The translations under genes and the position numbers were made by a program. Positions 55,977 to 64,000 of a DNA stretch of 64,000 nucleotides are shown piece after piece (the stretch's first letter is position 1; the number at the start of each line of letters is the position of its first letter). Origin of the DNA: Pseudomonas synxantha BG33R (lineage in GTDB: Bacteria; Pseudomonadota; Gammaproteobacteria; Pseudomonadales; Pseudomonadaceae). The stretch covers positions 3,785,674 through 3,849,673 of the forward strand of contig NZ_CM001514.1 of NCBI RefSeq assembly GCF_000263715.2, read 5' to 3'. The notes beneath the pieces were generated by a model, which worked only from the letters and a program-made list of their open reading frames with translations, was not told the origin of the DNA and made no database searches.

Positions 55977-56912
55977 ATGAATTTGAACAAGGTCGACCTC
56001 AACCTCTTCATCGTCTTTGATGCGATCTATACCGAAGCCAACCTGACCCGCGCCGGGCAGATCGTCGGCATAACCCAGCCGGCGGTGTCCAACGCCCTGG
56101 CACGTCTGCGCGAAACCTTCAACGACCCGCTGTTTGTACGCACCGCCCAAGGCATGGTGCCCACACCGATGGCGCAGAACATCATCGGCCCGGTGCGCAA
56201 TGCGCTGTCGTTGCTGCGGGTGTCGGTGCAGGAAAGCCGGATTTTCAATCCCCAGCAGGCCGCCAAGACGTACCGCATCAGCATGACCGACCTCACTGAA
56301 GCGGTGATTCTGCCGCTATTGTTCCAGCGCCTGCGCCGCCTGGCGCCGACCGTGGTGATCGAGAGTTTCCTGTCCAAGCGCCGTGAGACCACCAAGGAAC
56401 TGGCCGCCGGGCGCCTGGATTTTGCCGTGGATGCGCCGCTCAACACCGACCCGCAGGTGCGCCATGTCAAATTGATGGAAGACCGCTACGTGTGCGCCAT
56501 GCGCAAGGGTCACCCCATGGCAGGCAAGGACAAATTCAGCCTGGATGACTACCTGTCATTGACCCACATCCATATCTCCAGCCGTCGCAATGGCTTGGGC
56601 CATGTGGACCTGGCGCTGGGCAAAATGGGCATCCAACGCAAGATCGCCCTGCGCTCGCAGCACTACCTGATGGCTTCGCAAGTGTTGCAGCAGACCGACA
56701 TGGTCATGACCGTGCCCGAACGCTTCGCTCGTCGCCATGAACTGCACTGGTTCAACCTGCCGGTCAACGACGTACCCCCGGTGGAAACCCACCTGTACTG
56801 GCATGAAAGCACCGACCAGGACCCGGCAAACCGCTGGATGCGTGAGCAGATGATCGAGTTGTGCCAGCAAGTCACCGCCCACGAAAAGAAGCTCGACAAA
56901 CAGCAATCCTAA
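55977..56912 (+). CDS. LysR-family transcriptional regulator
   Basis: Encodes 311 residues. The N-terminal winged helix is standard (VDLNLFIVFDAIYTEANLTR, AGQIVGITQPAVSNALARLR, DPLFVRTAQGMVPTPMAQ), of the NodD/NahR-like subtype. The C-terminal periplasmic-binding-like domain spans residues about 90-300. It is divergent from the acyl-CoA dehydrogenase gene, and the 150-bp gap contains CCGATATATGATCGG (about 55928-55942), a candidate binding site. It may respond to an acyl-CoA or aromatic ligand. Confidence 0.9.
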   Translation: MNLNKVDLNLFIVFDAIYTEANLTRAGQIVGITQPAVSNALARLRETFNDPLFVRTAQGMVPTPMAQNIIGPVRNALSLLRVSVQESRIFNPQQAAKTYRISMTDLTEAVILPLLFQRLRRLAPTVVIESFLSKRRETTKELAAGRLDFAVDAPLNTDPQVRHVKLMEDRYVCAMRKGHPMAGKDKFSLDDYLSLTHIHISSRRNGLGHVDLALGKMGIQRKIALRSQHYLMASQVLQQTDMVMTVPERFARRHELHWFNLPVNDVPPVETHLYWHESTDQDPANRWMREQMIELCQQVTAHEKKLDKQQS

Positions 56913-57027
56913 GGTTCAAGAATACCCATTGTGCGAGGGGGCTTGCCCCCGATGGCACGCGCAGAGCCCCTTGACGTTCACGTCAACCTGCAATTAGCTT
57001 AGCGCCAAGCCTTTCTTGAGCACCGCC

Positions 57028-57420
57028 ATGAGCACCACCTACAGCATCTCCGACCTCGCCCGCGAGCTCGACATCACCACCCGCGCCATTCGCTTCTATG
57101 AAGAACAAGGCCTGCTGGCCCCGGAACGCCGGGGCCAGGAGCGTATCTACTCGGCGCGGGACAAAGTCAGCCTCAAGCTGATCCTCCGGGGCAAGCGCAT
57201 CGGCTTTTCCCTGGCCGAATGCCGCGAACTGATCGAACTCTACGACCCCAGCGGCGGTAACCAGATCCAGCTCAACAGCATGTTGGCGAAGATCGCCGAA
57301 CGCCGCGAACAGTTGGAACAGCAACTGCTGGATATCGAACAAATGAAGCTGGAACTGGACACCGCTGAAGAGCGCTGCACCCAGGCCCTTGCGCACACCA
57401 TGAGCCAGGCCGGCCATTAA
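57028..57420 (+). CDS. liuR: MerR-family regulator of leucine/isovalerate catabolism
   Basis: Encodes 130 residues from ATG 57028 (MSTTYSISDLARELD); an in-frame TTG at 57016 is less likely. The N-terminal MerR helix-turn-helix (ISDLARELDITTRAIRFYEEQGLLAPERRGQERIY, cited by TTRAIRFYEEQGLLAPERRG) is followed by a dimerisation coiled coil (REQLEQQLLDIEQMKLEL). It lacks the metal-binding cysteines of MerR proper, as in LiuR. It sits 16 bp before mvaB. In other Pseudomonas clusters LiuR controls liuABCDE. Confidence 0.88.
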   Translation: MSTTYSISDLARELDITTRAIRFYEEQGLLAPERRGQERIYSARDKVSLKLILRGKRIGFSLAECRELIELYDPSGGNQIQLNSMLAKIAERREQLEQQLLDIEQMKLELDTAEERCTQALAHTMSQAGH

Positions 57421-57436
57421 CCAGAAGGTAACTGCC

Positions 57437-58336
57437 ATGTCCCTCCCCTCTTACGTGCGCCTGGTGGAAGTCGGCCCACGCGACGGTTTGCAGAACGAAG
57501 CCCAGCCCATCAGCGTGGCGGACAAAGTCCAGCTGGTAGACGCGTTGAGCGAAGCTGGCTTGAGCTATATCGAAGTCGGCAGTTTTGTCTCGCCCAAATG
57601 GGTGCCGCAGATGGCCGGTTCGGCTGAGGTATTCGCGCAGATCCAGCGCAAGCCCGGCGTGACCTACGGTGCACTGGCGCCGAACCTGCGCGGGTTTGAG
57701 GATGCGCTGGCGGCCGGGGTCAAGGAAGTTGCGGTGTTTGCCGCGGCGTCCGAAGCTTTTTCCCAGCGCAATATCAACTGCTCCATCAGCGAAAGCCTGG
57801 AGCGATTCGCGCCGATCATGGCTGCGGCCAAACAGCACGGCATCAGCGTGCGCGGGTATGTGTCGTGCGTGTTGGGCTGCCCTTACGAAGGCGATATCGC
57901 CCCGGAGCAAGTGGCCGCGGTCGCCCGTGAGCTGTACGCCATGGGCTGCTATGAAGTGTCCCTGGGTGACACCATCGGCACAGGCACGGCGGGCGCTACC
58001 CGGCGCCTGTTCGAGGTGGTCGGGGCGCAAGTGCCAAGGGACAAGCTGGCCGGGCATTTCCATGACACCTACGGCCAGGCCATCGCCAATATCTATGCCA
58101 GCCTGCTGGAAGGTATAAATGTATTCGACAGCTCTATCGCGGGCCTCGGCGGCTGCCCTTACGCCAAGGGCGCCAGCGGTAACGTGGCCACCGAAGACGT
58201 GTTGTACCTGCTCAACGGTTTGGGGATCGAAACGGGGATCGACCTGGAACGCTTGATTGGCGCAGGCCGGCAGATCAGCCACGTCCTTGGTCGACCTAGC
58301 GGGTCGCGGGTTGCGAAGGTGCGTAACGCCAGTTGA
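57437..58336 (+). CDS. mvaB: Hydroxymethylglutaryl-CoA lyase
   Basis: Encodes 299 residues. The HMG-CoA-lyase signature is intact: EVGPRDGLQNEAQ at the N-terminus, with catalytic Arg-Asp, and SIAGLGGCPYAKGASGNVA near the C-terminus, carrying the conserved Cys of the mobile loop. It cleaves HMG-CoA to acetoacetate and acetyl-CoA, the last step of leucine breakdown (also liuE). It follows liuR in one operon. The other liu genes (A-D) are not in this window. Confidence 0.95.
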   Translation: MSLPSYVRLVEVGPRDGLQNEAQPISVADKVQLVDALSEAGLSYIEVGSFVSPKWVPQMAGSAEVFAQIQRKPGVTYGALAPNLRGFEDALAAGVKEVAVFAAASEAFSQRNINCSISESLERFAPIMAAAKQHGISVRGYVSCVLGCPYEGDIAPEQVAAVARELYAMGCYEVSLGDTIGTGTAGATRRLFEVVGAQVPRDKLAGHFHDTYGQAIANIYASLLEGINVFDSSIAGLGGCPYAKGASGNVATEDVLYLLNGLGIETGIDLERLIGAGRQISHVLGRPSGSRVAKVRNAS

Positions 58337-58385
58337 GTAGCACAGCTGTGACAATGTGTTACCGCACACAGGCATAACGGGTAAC
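58322..58385 (+). promoter_or_regulatory. Candidate CbrB enhancer region upstream of crcY
   Basis: GTAAC/GTTAC half-sites occur at 58323-58327, 58358-58362 and 58381-58385, 85-145 bp upstream of a sigma-54 promoter. The spacing fits bacterial enhancer-binding protein sites. CbrB is the known activator of the Crc-sequestering RNAs, so these are candidate CbrB sites; the match to the exact consensus is from memory. Confidence 0.4.
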
Positions 58386-58467
58386 GCGGGAACAGAATTC
58401 GTCATGGCTGGGCAAAACTATTTGCCCGATAAAAACTAACTACATGATTTTAAAAGAATTTAAAAAG

Positions 58468-58484
58468 TTGGCACGGCTCCTGCT
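58468..58484 (+). promoter_or_regulatory. Sigma-54 promoter of crcY
   Basis: TTGGCACGGCTCCTGCT has the invariant GG (58470-58471) and GC (58482-58483) separated by exactly 10 bp, matching the -24/-12 consensus TTGGCACG...TGCT. It predicts a transcript start near 58495. Confidence 0.88.
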
Positions 58485-58494
58485 ATCTCTATGG

Positions 58495-58863
58495 CATAAC
58501 AAGAATAAAAAGCGCCAAACCTAATAAAAACAAGACGAAACGACTCTGACATAACAAAAACAACACGGCAGAGACGCAGCTAACAGATTTTTTTGGAGAA
58601 GATGTGCTTCGCAGGGTACGGCATGCCGCAACCCGCAACCGGATAGAGAAAAATAAAACTACCTCCAGGTAGCTACCACTGGTTGGATCGTTTACGAAGA
58701 AGCAGGTCAGCGCTCAAAAAAATACGTTTGCTCTTGACCCCGGATGGGGGTCGCCAAAAACAGCAGTACGGGTCACGGCTACCAAAAACAACAACAGGCC
58801 GCCCCTCAATAATAAGAAAAGAGCACGCAACGACAAATTAAAGGGGACCTTCGGGTCCCCTTT
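58495..58863 (+). ncRNA. crcY: CrcY-type small RNA that titrates Hfq/Crc
   Basis: About 370 nt from the predicted sigma-54 start to a terminator. The sequence is unusually A-rich for this genome, has no open frame, and carries six clusters of the AAnAAnAA catabolite-activity motif (about 58501, 58523-58533, 58553-58563, 58649-58656, 58784-58794 and 58808-58818). These are the Hfq/Crc binding sites of CrcZ/CrcX/CrcY. The position beside mvaB and a MerR gene matches the P. putida CrcY locus as I recall it, and the size fits. Under poor carbon supply CbrAB/sigma-54 would raise this RNA and relieve catabolite repression. Confidence 0.88.
58840..58863. terminator. crcY terminator, shared with the convergent toxin gene
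   Basis: AAAGGGGACC and GGTCCCCTTT form a perfect 10-bp stem closed by a TTCG tetraloop. It ends the sRNA on the plus strand and lies 22 bp past the stop of the minus-strand toxin gene, so it can terminate both. Confidence 0.9.
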
Positions 58864-58885
58864 GTGCTGTTCGCACTTTTTTGAC

Positions 58886-61800
58886 TTAAACGGATGCCAC
58901 CTTCTTCGCTGAGAAATTGTTAAGCACAGTGACCGTCAGGGTCTGCATCGCCGTTGTCTCTTTGGATTGTCGCAGCGCACCCAGTTGTTTCATTTGCTGA
59001 TGATAAAAAGCATCGGTCATGGAACCGTCGGTCAGAATTTGATCCCGGGTCTTACCCAGCAGGCGAGCAACTCTGTTAACCGCTTCGTCGTACGCCTGCT
59101 GCCACGCCTGTTTTGCATCTTGCTCTACAGGGTCACCCTGTGTTTTTTGCAGGTCAGCCACCTCTTCCAACGCCTCTTGCGTTTCAGCTATCAACTCAAA
59201 ATCGGTGCCCGTCAGGACGTTGAACTCCTGTGAGTATTGGGTACGAAGCTGGTTCCTCCAAAATTCCATATCTACAAAAAAACGACTCTTTTCGCTGATA
59301 TTTTTTTCATCCTCAAGCACTTGTAAATAAGCAGCATCAAGCGTTTCCGAGCCCACACCAGCAGTTTGGCGATAGAGCATTTCAAAGGTTTTGATCGGCA
59401 AATTCAGCCGCTGTGCCAAGCCGGTCCGATACGCAAGAACGACTTCGGTCTCTTCCGCGAAAGCTGCCCCTCGCGCCTCGACATCACGCTCAGCGATGAT
59501 ATCCACCAGCTTCAGGCGAAAAAGCCGCCCAGCCGTGTTAATAAAGGTCGCTTCCACCTCATGCTCCCCAACCTGCTCAAGCGATTGTTCCACTAACAGG
59601 TCAATTTCCAGGTTCATAAACTCAAGTACGCTGCCGTCACCACAAGTAGCGCGACCATCGGCTGACTTAAACAATACTTCACGAGTCGTTTGATTCTCAT
59701 AGACCGCTTTAATCATGTCCCAGACGCGCTCCGCCAACTGCGGCCGAGTAACCCCGGAGGTGTACTCTGCGCAACGTGTCGTGTCCGCCAGCACGGCGAA
59801 AAATGCCGCAGCCTGTGGACTGGAGCTGAGCTGGTCCCACATATCGCCGCGACTGGTTAGCATTTCTACGGGGGAATCGTGCAGCCACAACCTGCGCCCA
59901 TCGGCGAGTGTGACGTGATCATCGGTAAAGCGTTCTTCCGATACAGGATTATCATGCACACTGATTCGATCTGGATGATCGACGGCGTACTGAGGCAATT
60001 CAGTCATCGCGTTTGTATGCAGATCGATCCAGGCCAAGTTATTCAGATGTTCGGCGCCTCTGGGGAACGTTGTCGTCCCGGTATTCGCCAGATCCAGCCG
60101 GTTCAAATCATGCATGTTGCTCAGATCGGCGACCCATCCCAACTGATGGTTATGGGAGAGGTTCAGTCTGGTCAAACGTTGCATACCTTCGAGACGTGCC
60201 TGGCTTTGCCCCGTCAGCCGTATGTCATTGCCGCTCAAGTTGAGCGTGGTCAAACCCGCGCCACCATTTGCAAACTCCGGCAGTCGTGTGAAGTTGCTGT
60301 AGCTGATATCCAACCAACGTAAACCGCCAAATGCGTTCAAGAAAGGCAACGACGCATCCGAAAGATACATTCTCGATAGATCCAGACAGTCCACATGGTC
60401 CATGTTCGCCGTAATCGGCGGTAACTCGCCGATTTGCTCATCGGCCAAGCGCAAGATGTACTTCATACCTTCTTGCTCGGGGCCCATGGCGGGTTGCGTC
60501 GATCTGCGCTGCCAAGCGTCTTTGATGGCTTCAACCACTCGGCCCCGGGACCTGCGTTGGTGCCACTCACCGCTGTCGCGCCAAGCGTTCAAGTCTGTCT
60601 TGAGTTGCTCGAACTCCTCATTGAGCACTTTCATTTTTGCCAAGAACTCAATATCGCCGACGTCCTTTAGATCCAACATCTGCTCCACCTGCGCGATGGA
60701 CTTTGAGGGATAGAGCTCTAATGCAGCCCTTTCACATGCATAAGGCCGACGACTCGCTGCGCCTACCGGACTCAACGGGTAACCCACGCGCCCACCGGCA
60801 AGGCGCATTGGCGGTCTATAGCGGGGCTTGACAGGCTGCATCTGCAGCAACCCGCACAGTTCATCGCGAGGCATCAGCGGCATTTGTTCCAGCACCTGCT
60901 TCAAGCTCGCGCCACGGTCATGGGCAGTCAGTTTCATCGCCGCCCACTCCTCGGGAGAAAGCGCTGACAGGACAGCCCCATAGATGTCCGCCTGAGAATT
61001 CAATATTGCAAACTTGTCGTCTTGGACTTCATAAAGGTTCTTGGAGCCAAACTTGATAAAACGACGCTTGACGACCGCATTCTCCGGTCCCACTGAATCC
61101 AACAGACGCTCCCCGACAGGCAGCCGCTCGACGATATTGATGCGCAGGTCGGCGGGCCAACCAGGCAGCTTACTCAGGCTGTGCAGCACCATGCGTTGTG
61201 TGTCGTCATTGCCCAGGGTCTTGCGGTACAGCCCTTCGTAAGCCCGCGCCAATCGCACTTGCCGTTGATAATGGCGAGCCTCTTCCGCCAGTCGCAACGG
61301 CACGCGATTGTGTTCGATGAGACTTTTCATTTCTACGGAGTTGGCACCGTTCAACAGTTCTTCAATAACGGCCTGGGGAAGCGAAGGAAACACACGCTTG
61401 ATCAACCTTGCGGCCTCGCTGCCTGCGTTCTCAGCAGCGGCATAGCGCTGAGCGAAAAGCTCAGACTGATACGCCGCCCTCTGTGAGGTGCTGACAGTGT
61501 TGGGCTCCTGCGCCACTGCACTATCCATTTCCAATCGCTTCAAGGTATCGGCCAGGAGGGCAGGCAGTGGTGATTGATCTGCATGTATTTTGCGCAGAGT
61601 GTCCATATTGGTTTCAGACATTTGCACAATGCGTTCAAGCTTGAGTGGTTCATTAGCAAAACGCTCTGCCGTCGGGCCAAGCCGCTGCATCAACTGCGAA
61701 TCGGTCAATGTCAGTGGGTTTTCATGCTCGTGAGCCCAAGCCCCTGCGCGCGTACGGCTTACCTTCGGTGTGTAAGCTGCCGCGTTGTCCGGGTGCAGGA

Positions 61801-63592
61801 TTTTATAGTGATTGCTGGTCCCCACCCGCTCCACCAGGTAATACGTGTTGTTTTCCCTCAGGTATAACCCCCCTTCAAATTCATATAATCCATGCTCATT
61901 GACCGAAAGCCCATCGGGCAGTGTGACCTGTCGCTGGTAGGGTTTCAGCGCAGGAGAATACAGACGGATATTGCCGTCAGGGCAACGCACGTGGGCCAGG
62001 CTCTCGACAAATGCTGTATTGACAAGCGGTAACAACTTGGCACCCACGACCGTCGTCGCCGCATTAAAGGCGATGTTTGAAACGTGGGCCCATGCGGCTT
62101 TCTTATCTCCCTCTTCCCACGCCTCCATACCCGAGCCGATCTCTTGCAACATTTGCACCGCGCCAACTAACAACATGACGGGCGCCAGCTCTGGAAAGAC
62201 AAGGACAGCTACGTTCAAGACATTCAAAGCCGTGCTGCCTAACTTAACCAGCCAGGCGTTACGCGCACGTGTGTCTGCCGCGTCGGTGGAAACGGCTATC
62301 GCCCGGGTGTTATCCAGCATGAGATCGACGTTCTGCCGAGCATAGTCTTGCCACAACAACGAAAGGCGAAGTCCATAGCCAGTGGTGAATGTTCTTATGT
62401 CGTTCTTGTCGGCATCAAAATCCTCAAGTTCAGCAAATTGGTCAGTAGGATCCAAGCTTCGCTTGAGCTTTGTATAAAATTGCGATTGCCGCTCGTGAGG
62501 GATGAACTGACTGAAAAAGACTCGGTAATCCGCCACGCATAATCGCCCCACCAAATCGACTCCAAAGGTACTTAAGTCGGGATACTCCTTCAGCATACAA
62601 ACAGGATCTCCCGGAATGAATACTAAACAGGGCTCAGGCTTGTGCACAAACACACCGCGCACTGGATAAGTGTTCAAATTTCCGATAACAATAATTTTCG
62701 CCAGCGGCTGACCCAGCACTTTCAAACACGAAAAACTTACGGGCTTACCCCGCCACTTCAGTTCCTTCTGATGCCACATCAACTGTCGTACCAACTGGTA
62801 GGCGTCTTGCTCGATATCCCCGCACTCAACCGCCATCTCGGCGGCGAACGCCAACTGCTGCATGGCCGCACCAATCATTAGGTGACGAACGGCTCTTGCC
62901 GGATTGCCCATAGCCAAGTTGGGTGTATCGGCGGGACTGACGAATGACTCGACATGCCTCAAGTACTGCGAACCTAAATCCAACGTTCTGCACAGACTTG
63001 CAAACACGTGGGGTTTTATCGAAACTTTTCGAGTGAGGACATCGGCCTGATTAAATGTGTGAGACCGCTCGTGAAAATCATACCGGGTGATGAGACGGGC
63101 GTCCTCGTCGGCCACTTCAAGCGTATCTTCTACTGCAAAATTATTTAACGCGGCCTCGATCAAGCTGACACCTTCATAACGGTAGTAACAGCTGGCCTCC
63201 GGGCCAAAGACTTTTGAGCGATCCGCGGGCACCAGTACTTCACGTGCGAAAAACAGCCGTCTTACATCGTAATCCCCACCAAACTCCTCTTTCATTGCAG
63301 CCACTAGAAGCGGCTCGGAAAACGCCACAGCGCCTTGCATTTCATTAAACCTTGCATCCAGCTTGTTCAATGCTCTAAAGCAGCGTTCGTACGCCGTGCT
63401 CACGACCAGTTTTCTTTCCGGCGATACGTTTTTGTACCACTGCGGTACTACTAATTGTGTTTCAGAAAACTTCTTTTTGTGCTTCAGAGCAGCGCCGCCA
63501 TACCAAGGCGGCAACCGATCCTGTATGACACCCGCATGTACACTCTGCACCACAACTGATTGACTGCTGTCACGTTGATCGAGATTACTCAT
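58886..63592 (-). CDS. Dermonecrotic-toxin-like / LRR / NEL E3 ubiquitin ligase effector
   Basis: Encodes 1568 residues from ATG 63592 (MSNLDQRDSSQSVVV). Residues about 30-430 match the pattern of the dermonecrotic-toxin (DUF6543-type) N-terminus of large Pseudomonas toxins (FHERSHTFNQADVL, VRGVFVHKPEPCLVFIPGDP). A hydrophobic segment (about 453-485) may reach a membrane. Residues about 1057-1200 are leucine-rich repeats (LRWLDISYSN, LTTLNLSGNDI, LTRLNLSHN, LNRLDLANTG, LAWIDLHTNAMTELP). The rest is a NEL domain, with the catalytic CxD motif at Cys1317-Gly-Asp1319 (RATCGDGSVLEFMNLEI). NEL proteins are bacterial ubiquitin ligases that act in host cells. There is no signal peptide and no secretion genes nearby. 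Stand-alone gene, convergent with crcY. Confidence 0.87.
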   Translation of the reverse strand: MSNLDQRDSSQSVVVQSVHAGVIQDRLPPWYGGAALKHKKKFSETQLVVPQWYKNVSPERKLVVSTAYERCFRALNKLDARFNEMQGAVAFSEPLLVAAMKEEFGGDYDVRRLFFAREVLVPADRSKVFGPEASCYYRYEGVSLIEAALNNFAVEDTLEVADEDARLITRYDFHERSHTFNQADVLTRKVSIKPHVFASLCRTLDLGSQYLRHVESFVSPADTPNLAMGNPARAVRHLMIGAAMQQLAFAAEMAVECGDIEQDAYQLVRQLMWHQKELKWRGKPVSFSCLKVLGQPLAKIIVIGNLNTYPVRGVFVHKPEPCLVFIPGDPVCMLKEYPDLSTFGVDLVGRLCVADYRVFFSQFIPHERQSQFYTKLKRSLDPTDQFAELEDFDADKNDIRTFTTGYGLRLSLLWQDYARQNVDLMLDNTRAIAVSTDAADTRARNAWLVKLGSTALNVLNVAVLVFPELAPVMLLVGAVQMLQEIGSGMEAWEEGDKKAAWAHVSNIAFNAATTVVGAKLLPLVNTAFVESLAHVRCPDGNIRLYSPALKPYQRQVTLPDGLSVNEHGLYEFEGGLYLRENNTYYLVERVGTSNHYKILHPDNAAAYTPKVSRTRAGAWAHEHENPLTLTDSQLMQRLGPTAERFANEPLKLERIVQMSETNMDTLRKIHADQSPLPALLADTLKRLEMDSAVAQEPNTVSTSQRAAYQSELFAQRYAAAENAGSEAARLIKRVFPSLPQAVIEELLNGANSVEMKSLIEHNRVPLRLAEEARHYQRQVRLARAYEGLYRKTLGNDDTQRMVLHSLSKLPGWPADLRINIVERLPVGERLLDSVGPENAVVKRRFIKFGSKNLYEVQDDKFAILNSQADIYGAVLSALSPEEWAAMKLTAHDRGASLKQVLEQMPLMPRDELCGLLQMQPVKPRYRPPMRLAGGRVGYPLSPVGAASRRPYACERAALELYPSKSIAQVEQMLDLKDVGDIEFLAKMKVLNEEFEQLKTDLNAWRDSGEWHQRRSRGRVVEAIKDAWQRRSTQPAMGPEQEGMKYILRLADEQIGELPPITANMDHVDCLDLSRMYLSDASLPFLNAFGGLRWLDISYSNFTRLPEFANGGAGLTTLNLSGNDIRLTGQSQARLEGMQRLTRLNLSHNHQLGWVADLSNMHDLNRLDLANTGTTTFPRGAEHLNNLAWIDLHTNAMTELPQYAVDHPDRISVHDNPVSEERFTDDHVTLADGRRLWLHDSPVEMLTSRGDMWDQLSSSPQAAAFFAVLADTTRCAEYTSGVTRPQLAERVWDMIKAVYENQTTREVLFKSADGRATCGDGSVLEFMNLEIDLLVEQSLEQVGEHEVEATFINTAGRLFRLKLVDIIAERDVEARGAAFAEETEVVLAYRTGLAQRLNLPIKTFEMLYRQTAGVGSETLDAAYLQVLEDEKNISEKSRFFVDMEFWRNQLRTQYSQEFNVLTGTDFELIAETQEALEEVADLQKTQGDPVEQDAKQAWQQAYDEAVNRVARLLGKTRDQILTDGSMTDAFYHQQMKQLGALRQSKETTAMQTLTVTVLNNFSAKKVASV

Positions 63593-63690
63593 TTACCGAA
63601 TTCCATTTGATAGAACAAACAATCAATATCCGATCGTTTCTCCATCAAACAGTGGTATCCACATACCCCACGCTGCGATTCCACCCGCCC

Positions 63691-64000
63691 TCAGTCGCGA
63701 GTAGACGCCAACTCCTCGATACTGATCTCACGCATCCGAAACTTCTGGATCTTTCCCGTCACCGTCATCGGAAATTCGTCCACGAACTTGAAGTGCCTGG
63801 GTGTCTTGAAATATGCGATACGGTCCTTGCACCAGGTTTGCAGCTCCAGTGCGTTGGCGACCTGCCCCGGATGGAATTTGATCCAGGCGACGATTTCTTC
63901 CCCGTAACGCTCATCCGGAATACCGATGATCTGCACATCGGCCACTGCCGGGTGGGTGAAGAAAAACTCTTCCAGCTCACGCGGGTACACGTTCTCGCCC
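63691..64000 (-). CDS. Acyl-CoA synthetase (AMP-binding), C-terminal part
   Basis: Partial: the gene continues upstream beyond the right edge of the window. The visible C-terminal 102 residues are the swinging C-terminal domain of an ANL-superfamily acyl-CoA synthetase: GENVYPRELEEFFFTHPAVADVQIIG (core ENVYPRELEEFFFTHPAV), PDERYGEEIVAWIK, YFKTPRHFKFVDEFPMTVTGKIQKF (core PMTVTGKIQKF), with the catalytic lysine in TGKIQKF. The ENVYP motif is typical of medium/long-chain fatty-acyl-CoA synthetases. It may serve acyl or isovalerate-type catabolism with mvaB and the acyl-CoA dehydrogenase, though orientation and the inserted toxin gene separate them. Confidence 0.92.
   Translation of the reverse strand, partial: GENVYPRELEEFFFTHPAVADVQIIGIPDERYGEEIVAWIKFHPGQVANALELQTWCKDRIAYFKTPRHFKFVDEFPMTVTGKIQKFRMREISIEELASTRD

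Noticed and set aside
56931..56956. Hairpin TGTGCGAGGGGGCTTGCCCC-like after the LysR gene
   Set aside because: It is a degraded REP half-site without T-run, so not called as a terminator or separate element.

Overview
The window is a chromosomal segment of a fluorescent pseudomonad, most likely the Pseudomonas fluorescens/SBW25-like clade. The supporting evidence is high GC and codon use typical of the genus, a Pseudomonas-style nuo operon end, a six-gene Mrp/Pha antiporter operon with a fused A/B subunit, a CrcY-type catabolite-repression RNA beside liuR-mvaB, and two families of REP/REPIN palindromes (cores GTGGGAGCTGGCTTGCCTGC and GTGGGAGGGGGCTTGCTCCC) in the intergenic gaps. No tRNA, rRNA, CRISPR array or complete insertion sequence was recognised.

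Layout. 1-5.1 kb: 3' end of the complex I operon (nuoK end, nuoL, nuoM, nuoN, terminator). 5.1-7.9 kb: AT-rich accessory island with a solitary HTH regulator, a 535-bp gene-poor stretch, an isolated carbamoyltransferase C-terminal domain and an overlapping MFS exporter. 8-15 kb: outer-membrane barrel protein, arylamine N-acetyltransferase, several small Pseudomonas proteins, a DUF3087-type membrane protein, a DyP peroxidase divergent from a GapN-like aldehyde dehydrogenase, and a FUSC-family membrane protein. 15.2-18.9 kb: a 1226-residue protein with Ig-like repeats and a C-terminal YncE-type propeller. 19-24.7 kb: TetR regulator divergent from a four-gene tripartite efflux operon (ABC ATPase, FtsX-type permease, TolC-like channel, HlyD/MacA-like adaptor). 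24.9-28.7 kb: FAD/NAD(P)-binding protein, two obscure small ORFs, and an XRE-cupin regulator divergent from an EamA transporter.

28.9-35 kb: Mrp Na+(K+)/H+ antiporter operon (AB, C, D, E, F, G), every junction overlapping by a few bases. 35.2-36.2 kb: AT-rich orphan permuted papain-like (YiiX/NlpC-P60) protein. 36.3-41 kb: glnS-cysS on the minus strand, divergent from ppiB-lpxH. 41-45.8 kb: MarR-controlled EmrAB/outer-membrane-factor drug efflux operon with two clear copies of a palindromic operator in and after its promoter. 45.9-51.3 kb: tamA-tamB. 51.4-54.5 kb: GNAT acetyltransferase, exonuclease III, and a PstS-like/OmpA-like periplasmic protein. 54.6-58.3 kb: acyl-CoA dehydrogenase divergent from a LysR regulator, then liuR-mvaB of leucine/isovalerate catabolism.

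58.3-64 kb holds the most notable pair. A sigma-54 promoter drives a ~370-nt A-rich RNA with all the marks of CrcY (Hfq/Crc-titrating). It converges on a 1568-residue toxin/effector that joins a dermonecrotic-toxin-like N-terminus, a hydrophobic segment, leucine-rich repeats and a C-terminal NEL-type E3 ubiquitin ligase domain with a CxD catalytic motif. The window ends inside an acyl-CoA synthetase.
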